Shown: positions 1-11,091, numbered from the stretch's first letter. The stretch is 64,000 nt of DNA from Ipomoea triloba (GCF_003576645.1 NC_044930.1:26759208-26823207), one strand, 5' to 3'. Numbers and translations: made by a program. Notes: a model not told the origin generated them from the letters alone.

Positions 1-1846
1 AAAAAAAAAACATTGGCTAATAAAGATGTTAAGGAATTAGACGCAATTCTTACCTGTGGCTTCTACAAATTTCCAGACCGGAGCTCGTTGTCACGTAATT
101 AAGAATTTGAGATCCAAAGAATGACAATGCAAAATCAAGAACCCTTGGCTTCAATCTGCATGCACTATTTATTGAGATTACATACCGCCGATAAACTTCA
201 AGATTCAAGTAGTAATATTGTCAATTCGCCATTAACGAAAGTTTAAGTTAGACTGACCTCTATATAGATGAAGGAGATTAGCAACAATATTGCTACTTCA
301 TTATTAGATGCTAGATCATGATTTGCTAATAATTTTATTTTCAATATTAAATTTTAATATGTAAACAAACCAATTTAAACTGTATGAAGATGCCCTTTTT
401 AGTCTTTTTACATTTATCACCTTATCAAAAAGCTAATTTTACCAAACACTTTTAAGCATCAACAGCTAGCTTAACAACTCTTCAGTTTCAGCTCCTAGCT
501 TATAGCTTTTCAGCTTTCAGCTACTTTTCAGCTTTCAGCTACCTCTTCAGCTAAGTTTGCCAAACATAGCCAAAGTAAATTAAAATTTAAATAGAATATG
601 AGTATAATTTTTAAAAAAGGATTATTAAAATAAGCAAAAATATTTAAATTAAAATTTAAACATAATTTAACTAGAGCATCAACATTGCATAATATTGATG
701 TGAAATGCACTGGAATTGATGTACAACGAATGCATTGGAGATAACAGAAATGGCCGGAATATAATAATACTAATCATTGTTTTCAAAAAGGTTGAATTCT
801 CAATCTCAAGCACGCCCCGTGCCCCGAATCGATAAAACATTGGAAATATATAAATCATGGTAACTCAGCTGAACACAAAAGTTAGATATTTGAATACTGC
901 GCATAAGGAACCCTCTCACTTTGAAAATTCGCTTCTACACTACCACTAGTGATATTCAATCCTGAGACATTGTTTCTAAATTTTACCTTTGTGATTAACT
1001 AAACTAACTTGCAAGTTGGCAACATAATGTTATTAATCCTTAGGAAGAAAGAAAGAGGTTTTCTTGATTTCCACAGCCTAAAAATTGTTCCAAAGGTACA
1101 TGTTGAGCTTATTATGCCTTATGTCATCTTGTTAGCTTGTCAATAACCAGGGGTGGAATATAATATTATTAACTTATATATAAAAATATAACGTATATAC
1201 AAATTAACAAATGTTTAAGTAGCTTTGTTTATTTCTTTTTTTAAAAAACATTAAAGTAGCTTAGTTTATTATCCTCTATATATATATATATATATATATA
1301 TAAGATAATAATCTTTAAAAAATAATAATAAAATGCTTACATATTATTAATTGAGAGGGATAAAATATGTCATTTATTTAAAATAATAAAGATAAAGATA
1401 AAAAAAAAGTTAACTTATTTTGGAGACACCACCAAACAGGGCTTATAGCTTATTAATTATTTAAAATAAGTTATAAGCTTCTAAATAAATTTTGTCAAAC
1501 AGAACCAATATCATTTTACTTTATTTTCCTTTTCAAACCTCCACGAGAGAGAAGAAACTTTATTTTAGCTTTTTTATTTTTTGATTTAGTCATGACAAAT
1601 GACATTTAAAATTCTATTTTTCTATGAATCATTTAGTCAATGTAATCTACAAGTTTATATTATAATTCATCAGAATTGAATTAGTTTAAAAAGAAAAAAA
1701 CTTAAAGTTAATCTAATTAAAAGAAAGATATTTATAAATATAATATAAATAGAATATTTTGTCATAAATAATATTTTTGTGGCATTTCAAAGTGGTTTAA
1801 AATTTCGCCCTACTAAATTATATTTCTGATTCCGCCTTAACTATCT
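1..1846. repeat. Direct repeat copy 1, identical to 1848-3693
   Basis: This 1846-base unit recurs with no difference seen by eye at 1848-3693; a single N at 1847 separates the copies. It starts with ten A residues and ends in CTTAACTATCT. It holds the 3' end of a Harbinger-type element (268-571), AT-rich sequence, a short (TA)n run near 1277 and a small inverted-repeat remnant near 1430-1505. Exact identity of AT-rich non-coding DNA on both sides of an N suggests two unmerged overlapping contig ends rather than a biological duplication. No gene is seen. Confidence 0.9.
268..571 (+). mobile_element. PIF/Harbinger-type element 3' end (transposase tail plus TIR)
   Basis: An ATG at 268 opens 17 codons ending in a TGA at 319-321 (MKEISNNIATSLLDARS). 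This matches the C-terminal tail of the Harbinger-like transposase fragment found on the minus strand at 10858-11091. About 250 bases of non-coding sequence follow, rich in CTTTCAGCTA repeats, ending in TTTGCCAAACATAGCC, the inverted form of the terminus seen at 10613 (GGGTATGTTTGACAAA). The 5' part of the element lies outside the window. Family assignment comes from the related copy. Confidence 0.55.
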
Positions 1847-1847
1847 N
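1847..1847. other. Single N: assembly join
   Basis: The only ambiguous base noticed in the window sits exactly between two identical 1846-base units, so it is most likely a scaffold join. Confidence 0.9.
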
Positions 1848-3693
1848 AAAAAAAAAACATTGGCTAATAAAGATGTTAAGGAATTAGACGCAATTCTTAC
1901 CTGTGGCTTCTACAAATTTCCAGACCGGAGCTCGTTGTCACGTAATTAAGAATTTGAGATCCAAAGAATGACAATGCAAAATCAAGAACCCTTGGCTTCA
2001 ATCTGCATGCACTATTTATTGAGATTACATACCGCCGATAAACTTCAAGATTCAAGTAGTAATATTGTCAATTCGCCATTAACGAAAGTTTAAGTTAGAC
2101 TGACCTCTATATAGATGAAGGAGATTAGCAACAATATTGCTACTTCATTATTAGATGCTAGATCATGATTTGCTAATAATTTTATTTTCAATATTAAATT
2201 TTAATATGTAAACAAACCAATTTAAACTGTATGAAGATGCCCTTTTTAGTCTTTTTACATTTATCACCTTATCAAAAAGCTAATTTTACCAAACACTTTT
2301 AAGCATCAACAGCTAGCTTAACAACTCTTCAGTTTCAGCTCCTAGCTTATAGCTTTTCAGCTTTCAGCTACTTTTCAGCTTTCAGCTACCTCTTCAGCTA
2401 AGTTTGCCAAACATAGCCAAAGTAAATTAAAATTTAAATAGAATATGAGTATAATTTTTAAAAAAGGATTATTAAAATAAGCAAAAATATTTAAATTAAA
2501 ATTTAAACATAATTTAACTAGAGCATCAACATTGCATAATATTGATGTGAAATGCACTGGAATTGATGTACAACGAATGCATTGGAGATAACAGAAATGG
2601 CCGGAATATAATAATACTAATCATTGTTTTCAAAAAGGTTGAATTCTCAATCTCAAGCACGCCCCGTGCCCCGAATCGATAAAACATTGGAAATATATAA
2701 ATCATGGTAACTCAGCTGAACACAAAAGTTAGATATTTGAATACTGCGCATAAGGAACCCTCTCACTTTGAAAATTCGCTTCTACACTACCACTAGTGAT
2801 ATTCAATCCTGAGACATTGTTTCTAAATTTTACCTTTGTGATTAACTAAACTAACTTGCAAGTTGGCAACATAATGTTATTAATCCTTAGGAAGAAAGAA
2901 AGAGGTTTTCTTGATTTCCACAGCCTAAAAATTGTTCCAAAGGTACATGTTGAGCTTATTATGCCTTATGTCATCTTGTTAGCTTGTCAATAACCAGGGG
3001 TGGAATATAATATTATTAACTTATATATAAAAATATAACGTATATACAAATTAACAAATGTTTAAGTAGCTTTGTTTATTTCTTTTTTTAAAAAACATTA
3101 AAGTAGCTTAGTTTATTATCCTCTATATATATATATATATATATATATAAGATAATAATCTTTAAAAAATAATAATAAAATGCTTACATATTATTAATTG
3201 AGAGGGATAAAATATGTCATTTATTTAAAATAATAAAGATAAAGATAAAAAAAAAGTTAACTTATTTTGGAGACACCACCAAACAGGGCTTATAGCTTAT
3301 TAATTATTTAAAATAAGTTATAAGCTTCTAAATAAATTTTGTCAAACAGAACCAATATCATTTTACTTTATTTTCCTTTTCAAACCTCCACGAGAGAGAA
3401 GAAACTTTATTTTAGCTTTTTTATTTTTTGATTTAGTCATGACAAATGACATTTAAAATTCTATTTTTCTATGAATCATTTAGTCAATGTAATCTACAAG
3501 TTTATATTATAATTCATCAGAATTGAATTAGTTTAAAAAGAAAAAAACTTAAAGTTAATCTAATTAAAAGAAAGATATTTATAAATATAATATAAATAGA
3601 ATATTTTGTCATAAATAATATTTTTGTGGCATTTCAAAGTGGTTTAAAATTTCGCCCTACTAAATTATATTTCTGATTCCGCCTTAACTATCT
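1848..3693. repeat. Direct repeat copy 2, identical to 1-1846
   Basis: Second copy of the 1846-base unit, offset 1847. It again contains the Harbinger-type tail (2115-2418). Sequence from about 2421 onward continues past the repeat end and is homologous to 18600-20570, so copy 2 is the one joined to the unique flanking DNA. Confidence 0.9.
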
Positions 3694-4360
3694 TATAATT
3701 CATCATAAGCATTATATTGTAACTTATAATGTACTTTGTATTTGAACCATATTATCGATATTCGATATTTTATTATTAACATTTTTTTAATTCATTTTTG
3801 GATCTGCCTTGTCAATAACATTTAGTAAAATGCAGGACTGTGGACTTCGGAAATTAAGTGACCCCACTAAATGCATGTATATTGGATAACCAAACTCATC
3901 ATGTTAATTTTTCCATTCTCGTGGTAGAATTAGTGTTGTAATATGATTTTAAAAAATTTGTTTTTTATTGACCCTTAATTCGTGGTCAAGCGGCATAGTT
4001 GTGACCCTTCCAAGTGAAAGGTCACATGTTCAATCCAAACTCGATGACATATTTGCCTTTCACTAATATTACATAAGGGTATTTTAGTCTTTAAATCACT
4101 TCTTTTCTAACTAAATTATAATTATTTTTTCACTTAATTCATTTCTTCCAATCAATCATCCGGTCAATGTTTGAGTGCTCAAACAAATAAGTTCAGCTAA
4201 TATTATATTGGACTCCAAATTGGCAGATGAAAGCGTGGGGCCAGGTCAAATATTTATGCTATAAAGAAAATAAAAGAAAAGGGCAGACGACAGAATAAAA
4301 GAAACGGCAGTAATAAAAAAAGACGGCTGGGAGGAGAAGCAGACGACATAACGGAACCGT
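2421..4360. repeat. Segmental duplication block, paralogous to 18600-20570
   Basis: The order of matching sequence is the same in both places, with scattered substitutions and indels, including a longer (TA)n run in the other copy. The match ends near AGCAGACGACATAACGG in both. The left end of the match is the end of the Harbinger-type element, suggesting that the element inserted in this copy. A more degraded third copy lies around 16790-17450. No protein-coding signal is seen. Confidence 0.8.
3975..4080 (+). repeat. tRNA-derived SINE-like sequence
   Basis: TGGTCAAGCGG near 3982 fits the Pol III A box and TGTTCAATCC near 4028 resembles the B box, at tRNA-like spacing. The paralogous block has the same element at 20160-20275. 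This is a motif call; no tail or target duplication was delimited. Confidence 0.5.
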
Positions 4361-4820
4361 TCGGGTTATCCTCCCGACCAGTTTTCTTTTCTAAATTCTT
4401 ATTCCAATTCCTCTAATTCTTAATTTTTTTTTTTTTTGTCAATTTCCTTATTATGAATAGTTAGAGTTCTTGATTTCCAACTCCAAGTTAAAACTCTATG
4501 ATTGGATTTGTGAGACTTTAAACTTAATTATTTATTTGTTATAGTATTTTATATTTTTGTGGTTTAATTTCTATTGAATTCATGAGTTTAATTAATCTGG
4601 ATGTATACTTATTAGTTATTCTTGTGATTCATTGTTATATGATTTATTGCTCGTTTGACTAGAATTTTATTTCAGTAGTAATTAGGTGTTAACGAATCAT
4701 CTAGAAAAATATAGGTACAAATTGAATGTTCGCCTGTTCTAGAAATGTTAATTGTGTTAGTTAAGAACTCACAGAACCTAATGCTATTGATCCGTGAATC
4801 CGAGATGTTTGTTATAAGTT
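4165..4820. repeat. Dispersed repeat block, paralogous to 41370-43335
   Basis: Starting at TTTGAGTGCTCAAACAAATAA, this block matches 41376-41603 and then 43012-43335 in order; the second copy is split by a 1.4-kb hAT-type element. This copy therefore gives the pre-insertion arrangement. It is AT-rich with no coding signal. Confidence 0.75.
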
Positions 4821-4837
4821 TAGGTTGTACAATCATT

Positions 4838-5088
4838 ATTCAATGGACCATGGTCTACAGAGCTGTGTAGACCATAAATAAAAAGTACATTTTTAATACA
4901 CTAAGAGTACATTATTTTTGTACATAAAGTACATTATTTAAGTACTGAAAATACATTATTTTATACATACTATGAAATAATGTATCTTCAGTACAAAAAT
5001 AATGTAGTTTTAGTATAATAAAAATGTACCTTATATTCATGGTCCACACAGCTATGTGGATCATGGTCCACACAATAATTTGCCTAGG
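4838..5088. mobile_element. Foldback MITE with TGGACCATGGTC ends
   Basis: The left end reads TGGACCATGGTCTACAGAGC and the right end carries the inverse, ATGGTCCACACAGC followed by ATGGTCCACACAATAA. Between them are alternating copies of GTACATTATTT and its inverse. Related sequence occurs at 37800-38015 and, more degraded, at 6470-6575 and 60660-61180. No target duplication could be fixed. Confidence 0.6.
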
Positions 5089-5199
5089 TTGCCTATCTAG
5101 GCTATCAATTAGGCTTAATTGGTGGCGTTTGTCACTATTAAGTAATTTAGGTGAGTTAGGTGTTAATGAGCGTTTTTCCAGTGTTTAAATCAACATCTT

Positions 5200-6296
5200 C
5201 TTTTGACCAAGGTCACGAAAGGGGACTCCAGTAAGTTTTTGTTCGGTTACGATGATCAGAAGCTTTGGATTCCAAAGACCATCGCGCCGGCGGTGGAGGG
5301 AGACAAAAACGAGGTTGCGGAGGTTGACGGGGATGATGATGTGAAAGCAATAAAAAACCAGAGGGGTCACACTTGTGTGAGACCGTCTCACGGATCCTTA
5401 TTCGTGAGACGGGTCGGGTCGGGTCGGAGCAACACGCAACTATCATACTTATATGCTCAAATGTAATACTTTTGAATTTTTGATGTATGTAAAAGTATTA
5501 TATTTTTCATAATAAGTAATGTTGACAAGTGCCCCTTATAAGGGAAAATATAATACTTTTGAGGAAAAATGTAATACTTTTAAATCAAAATGTAAAAGTA
5601 TTGCATTTTCCCTTGAAAGTATTACATTTACCCTTATAAGTAACAAAAATTTTATTCTTGATTAATATTACATTTGAGTATATAAGTACGATATTTGTGC
5701 GTATAAGTATTAAATTTTCATTTTGACTTGACCCGACTCGAACCGACCCATCTCACGGTGAGACAGTCTCACACAAGTTTTTGTCAAACCAGAGAGGGAA
5801 GATTTGTATATTGATGATTGACGGCGGTGGAATGTGAGGGATTCCGTCGGTGAAAGCGCTGACATATTTGGAACTGGCGTTGACGTGGCTGCCGGCTCCG
5901 CCGTCGAAGGGATTTTCACGGCGATGTTGTCTGGGACGAAGGATAGGAGCCGTCCGATTTTCAATGTCGATGACACGTGGAGGTTTTTTGCTGAGAATGG
6001 GAAGAAGTTGTACTCTTCTTCCAAAGGTTCCAAAAGCGGCGGTTTTTTCAGGCGAGTTTTCCGCAGTAGCGACGGAACCGTTTCCACCGCTGCGCGGTTA
6101 GAGAAGGCGATGAAAGAGGCATTTGCGGACAAGAAGGCCGGCCGGAGCTTGACGTTGAAGCCGGTTTTGATCCCCTGCTACGACCTCTCCAGTACGGCGC
6201 CATTTATGTTCTCACGACGATGTTGCTTGGGACGAAGGATAGGAACCGTCCGATTTTCAATGCCGACGACACGTGGAAGTTTTTGGCTGAGAATTG
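5200..6296 (+). pseudogene. Patatin-like protein (pPLAIII-type) pseudogene fragment
   Basis: Group III patatin-like proteins are plant lipid acyl hydrolases. The N-terminal motif FLFGYDDQKLWIP is at about 5236-5275. It continues through KNQRGKICIL when the MITE at 5364-5785 and one target duplication are ignored. The oxyanion-hole motif DGGGMRG is interrupted: the Arg codon is TGA at about 5834-5836. KALTYLELAL follows in the same frame, then a deletion and frame change lead to DVAAGSAVEGIFTAMLSGTK, RPIF.VDDTWRF, LEKAMKEAF and LKPVLIPCYDLSS. After SSTAPFMFS (near 6213) the sequence jumps back to a second version of TMLLGTKDRNRPIF and stops at TGA, so the fragment is chimeric. The C-terminal half of the family is absent. 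The fragment is flanked by 16-base inverted repeats at 5173-5188 and 6311-6326. It is not expected to be functional. Confidence 0.85.
5364..5785. mobile_element. MITE (GTGAGACGGTCTCAC family) inside the patatin-like pseudogene
   Basis: This 422-bp non-autonomous element begins GGGTCACACTTGTGTGAGAC and ends with the inverse, CTCACACAAGTTTTTGTC. It is flanked by a perfect 9-bp target duplication, AAACCAGAG (5355-5363 and 5786-5794). Nine-base duplications and long inverted termini are typical of Mutator-superfamily MITEs. It lies in the opposite orientation to the copies at 29939 and 57363. The interior contains repeats of TGTAATACTTTT and its complement. Confidence 0.9.
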
Positions 6297-6587
6297 AGAT
6301 TGGTTAATTCTTAAACACTGGAAAAATACTATTTTGCCCCTAAGATTAAACCTTAAGTGAGTAGTTAAGAGATTCCGGCAGAATTTGACCGCCAATTTGG
6401 CTGGAGTGACTAAAATTGATAAAAATTGAATAGTGAAGGTATGTAATTAACAATTTTGAAAGTATTGCAATTCAGTAGTATACGAATAATGTACATTTTT
6501 AATATACTAAAAGTATATTATTTTAATACTGAATAATGTATATTATTTTATAGTATGGTCGACACAGTTGTTCCAGCATGAACATAG

Positions 6588-6595
6588 TATATAAG
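6588..6595 (+). promoter_or_regulatory. TATA box of the first P450 gene
   Basis: TATATAAG lies 97 bases before the ATG at 6692. The other cluster genes have TATA boxes at a similar distance. A degraded foldback MITE (about 6470-6575) lies directly upstream. Confidence 0.6.
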
Positions 6596-6691
6596 TGCGG
6601 GCAGCTAGGTTTGGGCTTGCACAGAATACAATTCAAGAGGCAATATAAGGTAGCTAGCTAGCCGGCTTGCTCAGCTCTTTCATTCTCTAAA

Positions 6692-8127
6692 ATGGAGGCC
6701 GCAATCAATTTCTTCATTTCGTTTGCCTTATTGTTTCTTTCAATAATCTTCATTTTAGTCCAGACGCAATGGAAGAAAAAGGCAAAAACTCTGCCGCCAG
6801 GGCCGTGGAAGCTGCCCATCATTGGGAATTTGCTCCACTTGACTGGCTCACGCCCCCTCCACCACGTCCTTAGAGATTTAGCCAACAAGTACGGCGGCTC
6901 CTCAGGCCTCATTCACATTCAAATTGGAGAAGTTTCGACAGTAATCGTGTCGTCGCGTGAGATGGCGAAAGAGTTCCTAAGAACCCACGACCTGGCTTTT
7001 GCGAGCAGGCCAGAACTCTTGGCCACCAAAATACTCTTCTACAATCGTTCCGACATTGTGCTCTCTCCTTACGGAGATCACTGGAGACAAATGCGCAAAA
7101 TATGTGTGACCGAGGTCCTCAACGCCAAACTTATCCGCTCCTTCAGCTCCATCAGGAGCGATGAGATCCATCGTCTATTGACTCACGTCCGTTCATCTTT
7201 GGGGAGCCCACTCAATTTCTCTGAGAGAATCTCCTTGTTTACTAGCTCCATTATATGCAGATCCACATTGGGTACGTACGTAAGATATCTGGGTGCTTGG
7301 CAACTTAATTGTTTGGGTGTGAGATTCATTTCAGCAGGGATCTAATTCGTGAGACAGCTCGAGTCAATATAAAAATGTTATACTGATTATATTTTTTTAA
7401 TATAAATAGTACATTTTCATCTTGACCCGATTCGTCACACGAATAAAGATCTCTAGACAGTTTCACATATGCAAGTTTTTGTTTAATTCTTATTTTTATA
7501 TTTAAAATTTCTATAGTACGTGCTCTTTTGAATTGGTACGGTGAATCTCATATATATAATTAATAATAATAGGTAAGGTATTCATTGGGAGAGAGGAGTT
7601 ACTTGAGCTAGTGGATGAGATATCAGCCTTGTTAGGAGGGTTCGAGTTTGCAGATGTGTTTCCCTCCTGGAAGCTTCTTCACGGCCTCTGCGGGAACAAG
7701 AAAAGGATCCTTAATGTTCACCGTAAAACAGATGCAATTACTGAGAGCATCATAAAAGAGCACGAAAAGAACATAGAAAGTGGCAACCAGGGAAGTGGTG
7801 AGTTAGGGGGTGAAGATATAGTTGATGTCCTCATCAAACTTGAGAAAAACGGTACCCTTCAACGGCCTATCACCCACGACATCATCAAAGCCACAATCAT
7901 AGTATGTGATCCTTCATTCCTCAGCTTTTCCTATTTTAATTAATATAATATAGAATTAATTGATAAGGGTGGAGTAACTAAAATTACTATGTCACCCTCT
8001 GTGTATTAAATATATCTTAATATAAATGAATTTTTAAATTCAATGCTTGCCTACCATTAATTAAATTTAATTGGATGATTGATATGTGATCTCATATAAA
8101 TAGGGTGATCGTCTCACTTGATCCAAC

Positions 8128-8161
<34 letters not shown>

Positions 8162-9553
8162 GGGCATGCTCAAGTGAGAACGGTTGCCAATAAAGAAATC
8201 AGAACCACTCACAGCCATTCACATGTTGAGATTCAACGAATCATATGTAATTTTAAAAAAATCGGTGACATTTTTGAAAATAACTTGAACTTTTGTGCAA
8301 GAAAAATGTGTTACAAGTGTAAATAATTGGTGCAAGTTTGCAAGTAAAATCAATTAAAAGTAAGAGTAATTTACCATGGTAATATTCGTCCACCTGATAA
8401 TAAAGTTTTTCCATGGTTGCGGTAGGCGCCAGTCGGACGGTAGACTACTGCCTAGTGCCTAGGCGTAGCCTACGCAACGACGTATAAAAATAAAAAGTTA
8501 GTGCATGTGTGTGGTGTATGTAAAATATTATATTATATATATTGTGTATATATATTACTTCTCTCATTTATATAAATAAATAAATAAATAAATAAATAAA
8601 TTTAAATATAATAAAAAAATTAACAAGGCCGACTGGCCTGAATTAACTCTGTCGAGTTTGGCAGAGTTAACTTCGCCGAGTCACCAATATTGATGCTCAG
8701 TGTACATTTTACTTCTACTTAGGTGCATTATATGAAATTGTTACTTGCACTTTGATGTCCAATTATGTACGAAAATGTCATTATATTTTTTTTTAAATTA
8801 GTATTTTTGATCCCTTAGATTTAGATATGTGAACGAGTGTGAGTTGTTCTTAGTTCTACATACCTTTTGGGTGTACTGTTTCAATTCATTCTTATCTAAC
8901 TAAATAATTTTTTGGATCATATGCCGCAGGATATGTTTGGAGCAGGAACCGAGACATCATCAACTACGGTAGTGTGGGCAATGTCAGAAATGATGAAAAA
9001 TCCAAGGGTGCTGGCCAAAGCACAAGCGGAGGTGAGAGAAATCTTCAGAGGGAAAGAAAAGCTGGAGGAAGATGACGTGGAACAGTTACAATACCTCAAG
9101 TTAGTGGTCAAAGAAGCTTTGAGGTGTCATCCTCCGGCTCCCTTGTTAATTCCCAGAGAGTGCACGGAAGAAACTGTTGTGTGCGGATACACAATACCGC
9201 AGAAGGCTAGAGTGTTAATTAATGTGTGGGCGAATGGCAGGGATCCCAAATACTGGGAGGATCCAGAGAGCTTTATACCCGAGAGATTTGAAAACAGTTC
9301 AATTGACTTCACGGGGAATCACTTCGAATTTTTGCCGTTTGGTGGAGGAAGGAGAATATGTCCAGCACTTACGTTTGGTTTTGCCAATACTGTGTCTCCT
9401 TTAGCACACTTGCTGTACCACTTTGATTGGAACTTCGTTCCTGGAATTACTGCTCATACATTTGACATGAAAGAGAAGCCCGGAGTAGCTGTAGGAAGAA
9501 ACACCGATCTTTTCTTGATTCCTACTTCGCCCGGCCTCCTAGCGTGCAGTTAA
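6692..9553 (+). CDS. Cytochrome P450, CYP71 clan (CYP71D-like), intact, three exons
   Basis: Exons are 6692-7271, 7573-7901 and 8930-9553, all with GT-AG borders (intron 1 phase 1, intron 2 phase 0), giving 510 residues, normal for plant A-type P450s. An N-terminal hydrophobic helix (about residues 8-25) predicts ER anchoring, followed by the hinge LPPGPWKLPIIGN. The C-helix WRQMRK, I-helix AGTETS (about 308-313), K-helix EALR (365-368), PERF (420-423) and heme loop FGGGRRICPA with Cys447 are all present; the usual last Gly of the loop is Ala. Such enzymes are NADPH-dependent mono-oxygenases, and CYP71D members often oxidise terpenes. Intron 2 sits at the conserved A-type position before DMFGAGT; intron 1 is extra and shared with the neighbouring P450s. 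The substrate is unknown; a sesquiterpene is inferred from the TPS genes 12-25 kb away. The introns hold MITE remnants. An AATAAA lies at 9597-9602. Confidence 0.93.
8105..8900. repeat. Transposon remnants in intron 2 of the first P450
   Basis: Two nested remnants fill this intron. The outer one (about 8155-8340 and 8690-8870) resembles the GTGCAAGTAA-rich element at 34501-35295. The inner one (about 8412-8684) starts CCATGGTTGCGGTAGGCGCC and belongs to the GCCTAGGCG-rich family seen at 36610, 54543 and 54744, but its far end is degraded. A (TAAA)n run lies near 8570-8600. Confidence 0.55.
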
Positions 9554-9602
9554 TAATATACATCTCATCATCTACTACTATATATGCATACCGCGAAATA
9601 AA

Positions 9603-10612
9603 ATCTCACCTCAATTTGGAATGGAGACTTATAAAATAATGAGTACAGTTAAGCTCAATGTAGTTTTTCCATCCTTTGCATTAATTTCCATCTATGTGCT
9701 GTTAAATTCAAGAATATTTTAGTAATTGCAAGAATATCACCTCTTCCACTTTACCATCCAGCTTGTCTTCACCATGTCTCCACAGCATTCGAGATCGAAT
9801 TCAACACAAAGCCAGCTCATTCAAGCTTTCTTGGCCTCAATGTATCTCGCACTCCTTTTCCGCAAAGAGGATTAATCCAAGGTATGCCATGAAAGGTTTT
9901 ATCCTTGTTATTAAATTGGAATCCCAAATGGTATAAGCCGTGGAACTGAAACCTACATAAAAGGTCTTTTCTAACTTCAAAAACAAATCAATTTTCTTAA
10001 TAATATAGTGCAAGTTCCAATTGTTTTAACTGCTGAGCCAATCTTGTTTCTAGATAAGATGGTTCGCTTACTTCCATTGGTTGTATCAAATATATCCTGT
10101 AAATCAAATCAATCCATCAATGAATTAGTATTAGCGTCTAGATTTATAACAAACAAATGAGTATAGATTTCTTTTCTTCTCGATCCACTTGATGCAATCT
10201 TTCTTCGTGTGTCATTTCGTTTTACAAATAATAATCGCACAAGGAATTTGTTTGTTTTGAGCATAATCCACACACTGTCGTGCCGAATTTCAAACGTTAC
10301 TCTCTTTTTTTAAATACTATATATTAAACCAGTAAGCTAAACTTGTGCTGACATGATTGGTAGAACCAAATTGTTACAAGTATGGTACGTGTTGTTCAGC
10401 TTATTCCTTATGTCTTCTTGTAATGTTGTCAAAGACGGTTGTTGAGTAGTCAAAAATGGCCACTCTAGAATATAGACCCATTAATTGGTTGAATCCTATA
10501 GTTTTCAAGTATTTTGTTGTTTTTTTTTTTTTTTTTTTTCTACCAAACACTTGAAAGTCATTGGAGTGGCATACAGGATTTTGTTAGTTGATGTTGAGAA
10601 TTTATAGATTAT
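9603..10612. other. Intergenic; unresolved gene-like tract
   Basis: About 9740-10200 is less AT-rich than its surroundings, and its minus strand gives short open stretches with frameshifts and no assignable domain. A poly-T run lies near 10520-10540. The remainder shows nothing recognisable. Confidence 0.3.
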
Positions 10613-11091
10613 GGGTATGTTTGACAAACCTAGCTAAAAGGTTATAAGTTAGAAGTTGAAAACTGAAGAACTATTAAATTAGTTAATTATACTTAAAAGT
10701 GTTTGAAAAAATTAATTTTTTGATATGTAAAAGAAAAAAAGATTAAAAAGGACATACATCTTTATAATTAAATAGTTTTAAATTTAAATAGGTTTGTTTA
10801 CATATTAAAATTTAACATTTTCAAATGAAACTATTAGCATAATCATGATCTAGCATCTCATAATGAAGAATCAATATTGTTGCTAATCGCATTCATGTCA
10901 ATAGAGATCTCACTTAAATTTTCGTTGGTGGAGATATTACTATTTGAATCTAGAAGTTCATATGGCAGTATGTAATCTGGATGCTGCTCAAACACATTAA
11001 ATATCATGTCATCTTGCGAATTCTTCCAAATATAATTATGTAATGCAAATTTGGCCATAACAACATACAAAATGGAACAAAAGAAAATCAT
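10613..11091 (-). mobile_element. PIF/Harbinger-type transposase C-terminal fragment with TIR
   Basis: The minus-strand ORF 11091-10858 encodes 77 residues including FALHNYIWKNSQDDMIFN, a HPDYILP segment and a terminal MNAISNNIDSSL. These match the conserved C-terminal part of plant DDE_Tnp4 (Harbinger) transposases, where LHN(Y/F)I is followed by an acidic stretch. The catalytic part is absent. Non-coding DNA runs from the stop to a terminus at 10613 (GGGTATGTTTGACAAA), inverse to the one at 571. It is a dead 3' remnant. Confidence 0.65.

Noticed and set aside
528..710. 60-codon minus-strand ORF, repeated at 2375-2557 and 18548-18736
   Set aside because: It lies in duplicated AT-rich DNA, has a low-complexity Asn/Leu/Phe composition, and follows the repeat rather than a gene.
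9740..10200. Possible retroelement or host gene relic on the minus strand
   Set aside because: Short open stretches with several frame breaks and no motif firm enough to name a family.
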